Shown: in pieces, positions 1-5,943 of the stretch
How the letters are laid out: every line of letters begins with the position of its first letter
How positions within the stretch are numbered: the first letter of the stretch is position 1
From: an uncultured Bacteroidales bacterium
GTDB lineage: Bacteria; Bacteroidota; Bacteroidia; Bacteroidales; Paludibacteraceae
Length of the DNA stretch: 5,943 nt
Reading direction: 5' to 3'
Assembly: GCA_903899865.1 (NCBI GenBank)
Contig: CAIUKZ010000366.1
Coordinates: forward strand, 1-5,943
Program-made: the position numbers and the translations under genes
The notes under the pieces: generated by a model
The model's database searches: none
Told to the model about the DNA's origin: nothing
Seen by the model: the letters and a program-made list of their open reading frames with translations, nothing else

Positions 1-283
1 CATATTTAGCGACCTTGATTTCGTCCATCACTTGGTAGTAGTCTTCCACCAACATTTTTGATGCATATGACAACTCAAATGTTCCTGGAACATGAATTAC
101 ATTGATATTTTTCTCACTAACTCCATTTTCAATTAATGCTTGCATTGCCCCTCTGAGCATAGTGTGCGTTATTTGCGGATTCCAATCAGCTACTGCAATT
201 GCATATTGTTGCTCTGCAACAATCTCTTTTGGAGGCATTGTATCTGGGTTATAATCTGATAAATTGCTTAAATTTGTTGCCAT
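1..283 (-). CDS. ribH: 6,7-dimethyl-8-ribityllumazine synthase, N-terminal part (cut by window edge)
   Basis: Lumazine synthase condenses 5-amino-6-ribitylamino-uracil with 3,4-dihydroxy-2-butanone 4-phosphate, the penultimate step of riboflavin synthesis, in the cytoplasm, usually as a 60-mer or pentamer. The 94 residues visible start at an ATG (281-283) and run off the left edge. Supporting motifs are AVADWNPQIT (about residues 30-39), where Trp34-Asn35 takes the place of the aromatic-Asn pair that binds the pyrimidine substrate, and VPGTFEL (65-71), the family's PGAFEL-type phosphate/substrate loop. The first 25 or so residues form a polar extension common in this family. Between PGTFEL and the final KY there seem to be roughly ten more residues than in the E. 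coli or Bacillus enzymes, as far as I recall those sequences. The catalytic His region lies outside the window. No promoter is recognisable in the 79 bases separating it from the TPR gene, so transcription from that gene is likely. No FMN riboswitch is present upstream. Confidence 0.9.
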   Translation of the reverse strand, partial: MATNLSNLSDYNPDTMPPKEIVAEQQYAIAVADWNPQITHTMLRGAMQALIENGVSEKNINVIHVPGTFELSYASKMLVEDYYQVMDEIKVAKY

Positions 284-302
284 AATTTTCGAATTTGAAT
301 GA

Positions 303-341
303 AAAAAAAGCTAATCCTTTAATCCAGGAATAGCTTTTTTT
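303..341 (-). terminator. Strong A/T-flanked hairpin between the TPR gene and ribH (terminator or attenuator)
   Basis: Two 16-base arms (303-318 and 326-341) are complementary except for one A/A mismatch (314/330) and enclose a 7-base loop. The core AGCTA/TTCCT is followed by a run of seven to eight T on either strand, so it could terminate transcription in both directions. On the minus strand it lies 21 bases after the stop codon of the TPR gene and its 3' edge is only 19 bases before the ribH ATG. That leaves almost no room for a ribH promoter downstream of it, so it may be a partial terminator or leader hairpin rather than an operon end. Confidence 0.75.
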
Positions 342-362
342 GTGTAATTTATAATTTTACTT

Positions 363-1040
363 TTACTTTTGTACTCTTGCTAAATACTTATCAACCTCTG
401 CTGCTTCTGCTGATTTTGGATATTTCTCTTTAATAGATGTGTATGCCTTTTCTGCCTTTTCATTATCCTTAATTGACTCATAAACAAATCCTAATTTCTT
501 GAGATACATAGGACTTAGGACATTATCATCACAACCAATTGCTTTCTCAAATGCTTTTATTGCATCCTCATTTTGTCCTAAATTCACATAACAATCTCCT
601 ATCAGACCTTGTACAGTAACTCCTAAATGTGTTTCTTTTGAACTGTACTTATTCAAGTATTCAATTGCATCTTCATACTTCCCAAGTTTAAATAGGCAAA
701 TTCCTGCATAAGCATTGGCAAGTTTACCTGTTGCAGTAAAGCCATATTCTGAAGCTATTTCTATAAACCCTATGGACTCTATCCCTTTACCTTCTAGTGC
801 AATTTTGAATGAATCTACTGCAAATGCATTTTGGGATTTGTACATCTCATTTTGAGCTGCTAGTTCTCGTGGTTCTAAATAATAGGTTTTGAATCCTAAA
901 ACAGCTAGTACAAAGAGAACAACCACCCCTAGACCAATTAAAATTACTTTCTGATTTTTCTCAATAAAGGCTTCCGCACTAGTCAATGCACCTTGAATAT
1001 CATGAATTTCTTCAGCCTTTACTTCTTCTTTCTTTGCCAT
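363..1040 (-). CDS. Membrane-anchored tetratricopeptide-repeat protein (YfgM-like architecture)
   Basis: A 225-residue protein with a short charged cytoplasmic N-terminus (1-30, rich in Lys and Glu), one hydrophobic segment at about 31-50 and a soluble C-terminal domain of helical repeats. TPR-like helix pairs are visible at about 105-135 (ANAYAGICLFKLGKYEDAIEYL), 144-170 (GLIGDCYVNLGQNEDAIKAFEKA) and 178-208. The uncleaved single N-terminal segment with positive and negative charge before it suggests a type II inner-membrane protein with the TPRs on the periplasmic side. This layout resembles E. coli YfgM, a SecYEG/PpiD-associated protein, but orthology is not shown. TPRs bind proteins; the partner here is unknown. 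The ATG at 1038-1040 is the first after an in-frame TAG, and a promoter lies about 28 bases upstream, giving a short leader without a Shine-Dalgarno sequence. From memory, a TPR gene next to ribH is a recurring arrangement in Bacteroidota; the functional link is not known to me. Confidence 0.85.
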   Translation of the reverse strand: MAKKEEVKAEEIHDIQGALTSAEAFIEKNQKVILIGLGVVVLFVLAVLGFKTYYLEPRELAAQNEMYKSQNAFAVDSFKIALEGKGIESIGFIEIASEYGFTATGKLANAYAGICLFKLGKYEDAIEYLNKYSSKETHLGVTVQGLIGDCYVNLGQNEDAIKAFEKAIGCDDNVLSPMYLKKLGFVYESIKDNEKAEKAYTSIKEKYPKSAEAAEVDKYLARVQK

Positions 1041-1067
1041 TGGATTAATCTATTACTTTTGTTATTT

Positions 1068-1099
1068 TATAATTACGATTGAAAAATAGAACGGGCAAA
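1068..1099 (-). promoter_or_regulatory. Candidate Bacteroidota-type promoter of the TPR gene
   Basis: Read on the minus strand, TTTG (1096-1099) is followed after 20 bases by TAATTATA (1068-1075), compared with the Bacteroidota consensus TTTG - about 19 to 21 bases - TAnnTTTG. The -7 element keeps TA and two of the TTTG bases. Transcription would begin near 1061, leaving a leader of about 20 bases before the ATG at 1040. It fits in position and spacing; no alternative this good was seen upstream of the gene. Confidence 0.55.
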
Positions 1100-1212
1100 A
1101 GTAGCTATTTTCTTTGAAATATTGAAACTTTTACAGAGATTTTTAGCTAATGTGGTTCTAAATGATCATAAACTTATTCATCATGGATTTTTCTCAAAAA
1201 TTAACGATTCAA

Positions 1213-1246
1213 TTGATACAATTTCTAAAACTATGGGTTATATTTG
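1213..1246 (+). promoter_or_regulatory. Candidate promoter of the plus-strand structured RNA
   Basis: A perfect -7 box TATATTTG (1239-1246, consensus TAnnTTTG) is preceded by TTG (1213-1215) with a 23-base spacer, at the long end of the range reported for flavobacterial promoters. A start about seven bases downstream, near 1252-1254, falls just before the base of the long RNA fold that begins near 1261, which supports its use. Confidence 0.55.
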
Positions 1247-1251
1247 TAATA

Positions 1252-1473
1252 GAAAACACAAACAACCGCATTGTTTTGAGATTGGAAAACTCAACACTTA
1301 AAATTAAAACGAGTAATGTGATTTCTTAATGGCGGGCTGCACCTTCGGGCATTCAATTGTGAACGGCAGATTACAAAGGGAACTTACACCTCAAATCCTA
1401 ATTATTAGGAGTTTTCTCAATGACAGCAATGCGGTTTTTGAATAATTAAGCCCCAATCAATGGGGCTTTTTTT
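1252..1473 (+). ncRNA. ssrS: Candidate 6S RNA (plus strand, between the TPR gene and mfd)
   Basis: 6S RNA mimics an open promoter and sequesters housekeeping-sigma RNA polymerase. Hand folding gives a single rod. The closing stem is 1264-1273 (AACCGCATTG) with 1427-1436 (CAATGCGGTT), ten perfect pairs, extendable by two pairs past a C/T mismatch. A second stem pairs 1281-1292 with 1409-1421 around one bulged T. Next comes a large asymmetric bubble: 20 A-rich bases on the 5' side (1293-1312) and about 34 on the 3' side, the latter holding a small hairpin CCTAA/TTAGG (1397-1409). The rod continues with 1313-1320 with 1367-1374, 1323-1330 with 1356-1363, and an apical hairpin near 1338-1351. A closing stem, an open central bubble with a 3'-side hairpin, and an irregular apical arm of about 180 nt in total is the classical 6S layout. 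A promoter and an intrinsic terminator bracket it. tmRNA, RNase P and SRP RNA signature sequences are absent. The 5' end is estimated from the promoter; the identity is inferred from structure alone. Confidence 0.65.
1448..1473 (+). terminator. Intrinsic terminator of the plus-strand RNA
   Basis: Arms AAGCCCC (1448-1454) and GGGGCTT (1462-1468) enclose a 7-base loop and run into seven T (1467-1473). This is a textbook plus-strand terminator just after the closing stem of the candidate 6S RNA. On the minus strand the same hairpin lies about 40 bases after the mfd stop codon and is followed by CTTAATTATT, a weaker U-tract, so it may also stop mfd transcription, less efficiently. Confidence 0.9.
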
Positions 1474-1507
1474 ATGGATATTTTATTGACAAAGCTACAT
1501 TTATTTA

Positions 1508-4500
1508 TCAAATTCTCTGGAATATTTCCCAGGCTTTTTCTACCGTTTTTACGTCTGAAAAAACAACAGAGCGTCGCATATTTTGCTCTCTTAATTGACA
1601 TTTTCGAGGGTTGCCAGCGATAAATTGAAGCAAGCGTCCAAAAACATCTGATTGATAATAAGTAGATTGTGGATTTGAGACGATAAAAGCAGTCATTTTA
1701 TCGTTTTTTAATACTAATTTTTCAACACCAAACTTCATAGCCAACCAACGCAATTGCACAACCAACAAAAGACTTTTACCATTGGATGGCAGTTTTCCAA
1801 ATCGGTCTTCCAATCGCTTTTGAAATTCCATTAAATCCAATTCATTATCAATACTATCCAGCTCGCGGTACAGACTGATACGTTCGGAAACATTTTCAAT
1901 ATATTCTGAAGTAAACATTAACTCCATGTCAGAATCTATCTGACAGTCAGTCACAAAAGATGTGGTTGAATTCTTTTCTGAACGTTCTTCGGCATATAAT
2001 TCCGAAAATTCTTCATCTTTCAACTCATGAACAGCTTCATTGAGTATTTTTTGGTAAGTTTCATAACCCAAATCTGCTATAAATCCGCTCTGCTCCGCTC
2101 CTAGCATATTTCCAGCACCACGAATATCCAGATCTTGCATGGCAATATTGAAGCCACTACCTAATTCTGCAAAGGTTTCTAATGCTTGAAGTCGTCTTCT
2201 AGCGTCAGGTGTCAAAAGACTTTGTTCGGGTGCTAATAGATAGCAAAAAGCCTTCCGATTGCTACGACCTACCCTCCCACGCAACTGATGCAAATCACTC
2301 AATCCAAAATTTTGAGCACTATTAATGATAATGGTGTTAGCGTTGGGGATATCAATACCAGATTCAATGATTGTAGTTGCAATTAACACATCATATTCAT
2401 AATCAATAAAATCGACGATAATTTCTTCTAATTGATCGGCTGGCATTTGTCCATGTCCTACTGCTACCCTGCAATTGGGAATCAGTCTTTTTATTAGATT
2501 TTCAATGGTGTAAATGCTTTGAATGCGATTGTTCACAAAAAACACTTGACCATTTCGGTTCATTTCCAACTGTATAGCTTCCTTTATAACATCTTCGTCA
2601 AATTCATGTATTTCGGTTTGAACAGGATATCTATTAGGGGGCGGTGTATTGATTATTGATAAATCACGGGCTCCCATCAGCGAAAACTGCAATGTACGAG
2701 GGATAGGAGTAGCAGTCATTGTAAGTGTATCGACATTGGCCTTTATCTCTTTCAATTTTTCCTTGACTGTCACACCAAATTTTTGTTCCTCATCTATGAT
2801 AAGTAAACCCAAGTCTTTGAATACAACTGACTTACTTACCAGTTTGTGGGTTCCGATAAGGATATCAATTTTCCCATCTTTCAACTTGGAAAGCACCTCT
2901 GAGCTTTGTTTGACACTCTTGGCTCTACTGAGATACTCAATGGTACACGGAAAGTCTTTTAATCTTTCTTTAAAAGTATTGTAATGTTGCAAAGCGAGCA
3001 CAGTAGTGGGAACGAGCACAGCCACTTGTTTTCCATCGGTAGCTGCCTTAAAGGCTGCACGAATAGCAATTTCAGTTTTGCCAAATCCCACATCTCCACA
3101 TACCAATCTGTCCATTGGCAAAGTGGATTCCATATCCTTTTTTACATCTGCAGTGGCTTTAACTTGATCGGGAGTATCTTCATAGATAAAAGACGCTTCC
3201 AACTCTTGTTGCAAGTAACTATCTGGCGTATAGCTGAATCCTTGCTCCGACTTACGCTTTGCATAGAGTTTTATCAGTTCACGGGCAATGTCTTTGACCT
3301 TTGACTTAGTGCGCTCTTTAAGTTTTTCCCATGCCCCTGTACCTAGTTTATTAATTCTTGGTGCTTCCCCATCCTTTCCTTTGTACTTTGAAATGCGATG
3401 TAGTGAATGAATGCTTACAAAAATTATGTCATCGTCTTTAAAAACGAGTTTAACCATTTCCTGCATTTTGCCATTCACATTGGTGCGAACCAGACCACCA
3501 AACACCCCTACACCATGATCAACATGAACCATAAAATCACCAACTTGAAATTGGTTTAACTCCTTAAGCGTCAATACCACTTTCCCAAGACGGGTCTTAT
3601 CTGTTTTCAGTTGATATTTATGAAAGCGGTCAAAAATCTGATGGTCGGTGTAACAAATAATTGACAAATCATGATCAATAAATCCCTCATGAAGTGTATT
3701 TTTTACTGGTTGAAAACTAATGTTATCTCCTCGGTCCGAAAATATTGAGGCTATTCGGTCTGTTTGTTTAACACTATCACTTAGGATATATAATTTATAA
3801 CCTTCAGACAAATGCTTCTTTAGATTCTCTGTTACTAAATCAAAATTTTTATGAAAAATTGGCTGTGGTGAGGTCTTGAAATGAATGGTGCATTCGGTTT
3901 TAAAATACGATCGTTCACTCCACTCCATTTTTCTACATGTTTGCAAATAATCCATCATTTGCTCACCTGTAATCAGTGATTTGAATAAATTGGGGACGCT
4001 ACGTTCACCTTCATTGGCCTTCACCAAAGCATCGTTGTATAACTGATTGATGCGTTCACGAACAAAAGGCACATCGGTAAAACTAAACAAACACTCTTTG
4101 GAAACAAATTCAAAAAAAGGTAGATGTGGTAAATCATTATCCAGGTTTACATCTGGAATAATCTCAATTTCAGACTTTTGTTCCTTTGAAAGCTGTGTCT
4201 CTATATCAAAAACTCTTATTGACTCTAGCTCATCACCAAAAAAGTCACACCGATAAGGCAATTCAAAGGAGTATGAAAAAATATCAATTATTCCTCCACG
4301 CACAGAATACTGACCTGGCTCATAAACAAAATCGACGCGTTGAAATGAATACTCCACTAGCATTTCTACCACAAAATCTAGCCCTAAACTATCACCGACT
4401 TTCAGCTTGAGAGTTTTAGTCCGCAGTCCATCTGACGAAATGACTTTTTGCATCAATGATTCCGGATAGGTTATCACCAAACAAGGAGCTGGATTATTAG

Positions 4501-4837
4501 CCAATCGATTCAACACTTCTGTTCGAAGAATTTCATTAGCTGTGTCAAGTTGAGATAGTTTGATTGCTTTTTTAAAGGAAGAAGGAAAAAAATAAACCGT
4601 CTCACTGGCCATCATCATTTTCAAATCGTTATAAAGATAAGCTGCTTGATCAGCATCATCCATAACACAGATGTGAGTTGTAGGTTGTGCACGAAAAATA
4701 GAAGCCATCACCAACGACAAAGAAGAACCACTCAAACCAGAAATTTGCACTTTCTGTTCGAGTGATTTAACCCAATTAATCAACGGCTTCAGTTGAGGAT
4801 GTAAGGAATAAACTAGTTGAAAATCAGAGAGAGTCAC
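1508..4837 (-). CDS. mfd: Transcription-repair coupling factor (Mfd)
   Basis: Mfd is a DNA translocase that pushes stalled RNA polymerase off damaged template DNA and recruits UvrA for nucleotide excision repair. At 1109 residues it is full length (E. coli 1148). Visible in order: a UvrB-like module at about 1-220, with the VRGGIIDIFSYS signature at 179-190; a linker domain; the RNA-polymerase-interaction domain at about 427-495, opening with VGDFMVHVDHGVGVFGG; then the superfamily 2 motor with TPDQ (555-558), Walker A GDVGFGKTE (581-589), GTHKL (662-666), DEEQ box (682-685), TATPIPRTLQ (708-717), TTIIESGIDIP (821-831) and QLRGRVGRS (851-859). The RecG-like translocation segment QDLDIRGAGNMLGAEQSG follows (901-918), and a C-terminal autoinhibitory domain at about 960-1109. 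All motor residues are intact. The start is GTG (4835-4837): an in-frame TAA lies three codons upstream, no ATG lies between, and the N-terminus LYS.HPQ-like pattern fits relatives from the first residue. It follows the channel gene by 68 bases without a terminator. Confidence 0.97.
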   Translation of the reverse strand: MTLSDFQLVYSLHPQLKPLINWVKSLEQKVQISGLSGSSLSLVMASIFRAQPTTHICVMDDADQAAYLYNDLKMMMASETVYFFPSSFKKAIKLSQLDTANEILRTEVLNRLANNPAPCLVITYPESLMQKVISSDGLRTKTLKLKVGDSLGLDFVVEMLVEYSFQRVDFVYEPGQYSVRGGIIDIFSYSFELPYRCDFFGDELESIRVFDIETQLSKEQKSEIEIIPDVNLDNDLPHLPFFEFVSKECLFSFTDVPFVRERINQLYNDALVKANEGERSVPNLFKSLITGEQMMDYLQTCRKMEWSERSYFKTECTIHFKTSPQPIFHKNFDLVTENLKKHLSEGYKLYILSDSVKQTDRIASIFSDRGDNISFQPVKNTLHEGFIDHDLSIICYTDHQIFDRFHKYQLKTDKTRLGKVVLTLKELNQFQVGDFMVHVDHGVGVFGGLVRTNVNGKMQEMVKLVFKDDDIIFVSIHSLHRISKYKGKDGEAPRINKLGTGAWEKLKERTKSKVKDIARELIKLYAKRKSEQGFSYTPDSYLQQELEASFIYEDTPDQVKATADVKKDMESTLPMDRLVCGDVGFGKTEIAIRAAFKAATDGKQVAVLVPTTVLALQHYNTFKERLKDFPCTIEYLSRAKSVKQSSEVLSKLKDGKIDILIGTHKLVSKSVVFKDLGLLIIDEEQKFGVTVKEKLKEIKANVDTLTMTATPIPRTLQFSLMGARDLSIINTPPPNRYPVQTEIHEFDEDVIKEAIQLEMNRNGQVFFVNNRIQSIYTIENLIKRLIPNCRVAVGHGQMPADQLEEIIVDFIDYEYDVLIATTIIESGIDIPNANTIIINSAQNFGLSDLHQLRGRVGRSNRKAFCYLLAPEQSLLTPDARRRLQALETFAELGSGFNIAMQDLDIRGAGNMLGAEQSGFIADLGYETYQKILNEAVHELKDEEFSELYAEERSEKNSTTSFVTDCQIDSDMELMFTSEYIENVSERISLYRELDSIDNELDLMEFQKRLEDRFGKLPSNGKSLLLVVQLRWLAMKFGVEKLVLKNDKMTAFIVSNPQSTYYQSDVFGRLLQFIAGNPRKCQLREQNMRRSVVFSDVKTVEKAWEIFQRI

Positions 4838-4905
4838 AGTTAAAATTAAATTAAAGAGAGAGCAAAAATGTCAAATAGGACAAATCACATTGATTATAAA
4901 AAATA

Positions 4906-5937
4906 CTAATTAGTAGCAATAGCTCGAAGCAACTTAACCTGTTCCTCCATTCCAAAAACTAATAATCTATCTCCCAAATGAATAAGATGATCTGCTTTGG
5001 GGTTGATTATCAAATCATTATTCATCGAATAATAACCTATTACAACCAAATTTGTTCTTTGAGGCAAATTAGCTTCTTTAAATGACTTGCCAACCAAGTC
5101 ACTACCTTCATGAATTTCGACTAATTCAAACTTGTAATCTTTAAGCTCCTCTTTGCCACCTGCAAATTCCACAAAGCTAAAAAAATCTGTGCTGGTAGTA
5201 GCTATCGATATGATTCTGTCGGTTGCAATATCTATGGGTGAAATAATAAAATCAGCTCCAGCTTTTTTAAATTTTGGAGTAGAAGCGATATCATCAACAC
5301 GTGTAATAACTTTAATATTTCTATTTAAATCTTTGGCACTTAGGGTTACAAATAAATTCTCAGCATCTGATGTGAGAACAGAAATTAAAATTTTAGCCTT
5401 GTTAATCCCACTATTCAACAGTGTTTCGTCATGAGTAGCATCACCAAAAACATGGATTAAGTTAGAATCAAATACTTCTTTTAATCGTTCAACTCTTTCA
5501 GTATCATTTTCAATTAATACTACTTTGAATTTCTTTGCAAGCAAATCATCAATTATTTTCTTTCCAGTTTTGCCATATCCACAAACAATGTAATGATTAC
5601 TTAGGCTTTCTAATGTTTTATTCATTGCATTACGTTTTAGTAATTTATTTAATTCTCCATCCAAAAAAAATGCTGATAATCTACCTAAAGAGTAGAATCC
5701 AGCTGTAAAACCGGAAATAATAAGAAAAATATTAAAAACTCTTCCTGTAGATGAAAGTGGTTGAATTTCACCATAACCTATCGTTGTAAATGTGATGAGC
5801 AACATATAGATAGCATCTATAGGCGAGTACCCTTCAAGGTAAATGTAGCCTACAAATCCAATCATCAAAATTGAACCAAGCACCAACAAAGGTATGAAAA
5901 GTTGCTTCCAGAATAGTGAGTTTAGTTCAGACTTCAT
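4906..5937 (-). CDS. Two-TM potassium channel with RCK (TrkA-N/TrkA-C) domain
   Basis: A 343-residue ligand-gated potassium channel of the MthK type. Transmembrane helix 1 is at about 12-33, the pore helix at about 41-50, the selectivity filter TTIGYGE at 51-57 (the K+-channel signature), and inner helix 2 at about 67-91 with glycines 76 and 80 as possible gating hinges. The cytoplasmic RCK domain begins at about 115 with HYIVCGYGKTG, a Rossmann nucleotide loop (GYGKTG, 120-125), an acidic residue after the second strand (Glu143) and GDAT (165-168). A TrkA-C domain spans about 266-340. Such channels assemble as tetramers with an octameric RCK gating ring that binds ions or nucleotides; the ligand here cannot be told from sequence. 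Both filter and dinucleotide-loop residues are intact. The start ATG (5935-5937) sits six bases from the window edge, so its promoter is not visible; hydrophobic helix 1 follows immediately, which fits this start. There is an in-frame Met105 just before the RCK domain. The gene is followed closely by mfd. Confidence 0.93.
   Translation of the reverse strand: MKSELNSLFWKQLFIPLLVLGSILMIGFVGYIYLEGYSPIDAIYMLLITFTTIGYGEIQPLSSTGRVFNIFLIISGFTAGFYSLGRLSAFFLDGELNKLLKRNAMNKTLESLSNHYIVCGYGKTGKKIIDDLLAKKFKVVLIENDTERVERLKEVFDSNLIHVFGDATHDETLLNSGINKAKILISVLTSDAENLFVTLSAKDLNRNIKVITRVDDIASTPKFKKAGADFIISPIDIATDRIISIATTSTDFFSFVEFAGGKEELKDYKFELVEIHEGSDLVGKSFKEANLPQRTNLVVIGYYSMNNDLIINPKADHLIHLGDRLLVFGMEEQVKLLRAIATN
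5623..5625 (-). other. Possible internal start codon (Met105) before the RCK domain of the channel
   Basis: This in-frame ATG lies between the inner pore helix and the Rossmann strand HYIVCGYG. In MthK, an internal start at Met107 makes a free RCK subunit that completes the octameric gating ring. The position here is almost the same. The preceding bases are A/T-rich without a Shine-Dalgarno sequence, but the true starts in this window also lack one, so this neither supports nor excludes use. Confidence 0.25.
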
Positions 5938-5943
5938 AAAAGA

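Noticed and set aside
284..362. FMN riboswitch before ribH.
   Set aside because: The 79-base spacer is too short and holds only a simple hairpin, with none of the conserved FMN aptamer sequence.
1183..1329. A 48-codon plus-strand open frame starting at an ATG at 1183.
   Set aside because: It spans the -7 promoter box and the 5' half of the structured RNA, has no recognisable motif or ribosome site, and is of a length expected by chance in AT-rich DNA.
1252..1473. tmRNA, SRP RNA or RNase P RNA as the identity of the plus-strand RNA.
   Set aside because: There is no tag-peptide frame ending in an ALAA-like sequence or tRNA-like ends, no SRP GGAA-type apical signature, and no RNase P conserved core; the rod with a central bubble fits 6S RNA better.
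2649..3304. Two adjoining plus-strand open frames of 111 and 106 codons opposite mfd.
   Set aside because: They lie entirely antisense to the conserved Mfd motor domain; their apparent coding potential reflects the codon pattern of mfd, and they show no known domain or start signals.
4047..4410. Overlapping plus-strand frames opposite the N-terminal half of mfd.
   Set aside because: Shadow frames over a conserved coding region, Ser/Lys-rich low-information products with no ribosome site.
4838..4905. A separate mfd promoter in the 68-base spacer.
   Set aside because: Only partial -7 look-alikes such as CATTTTTG are present, without a correctly spaced TTTG/TTG; read-through from the channel gene is equally possible.
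5153..5434. A 93-codon plus-strand frame opposite the RCK domain of the channel gene.
   Set aside because: Antisense shadow; its hydrophobic stretches are the complement of the conserved RCK strands and no promoter precedes it.

Overview
The window reads as chromosomal DNA from a member of the Bacteroidota, possibly a flavobacterium-like lineage. The base composition is AT-rich and gene starts lack clear Shine-Dalgarno sequences. Two sites resemble the Bacteroidota housekeeping promoter (TTTG or TTG at about -33, TAnnTTTG at about -7). Family-level similarity of the proteins points the same way. This placement is inference, not a database result. No mobile element, CRISPR array, tRNA, rRNA or clear sign of horizontal transfer was seen.

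All four protein genes lie on the minus strand. From right to left (their reading direction) they are: a two-TM potassium channel with a cytoplasmic RCK (TrkA-N/TrkA-C) module (4906-5937); mfd, the transcription-repair coupling factor (1508-4837); a membrane-anchored TPR protein (363-1040); and the N-terminal part of ribH, lumazine synthase (1-283, cut by the window edge). The channel and mfd are 68 bases apart with no terminator between them and may be co-transcribed. The TPR gene has its own promoter. A strong inverted repeat lies between the TPR gene and ribH, ending only 19 bases before the ribH start codon.

The 467-base gap between the TPR gene and mfd is not empty. It holds a plus-strand unit: a promoter with a perfect TAnnTTTG box, about 180 bases that fold into one long irregular rod with an asymmetric central bubble, and a strong intrinsic terminator. 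This matches the architecture of 6S RNA, the global inhibitor of housekeeping RNA polymerase, and is the most interesting item here. The identification rests on hand folding only.

The genes do not form one pathway: potassium flux, transcription-coupled repair, RNA-polymerase regulation (candidate 6S RNA), envelope-associated protein interaction (TPR) and riboflavin synthesis. The proteins belong to known families. I see no evidence for a wholly new system; the points worth follow-up are the unannotated-looking structured RNA, the hairpin before ribH, and a possible internal start in the channel gene.
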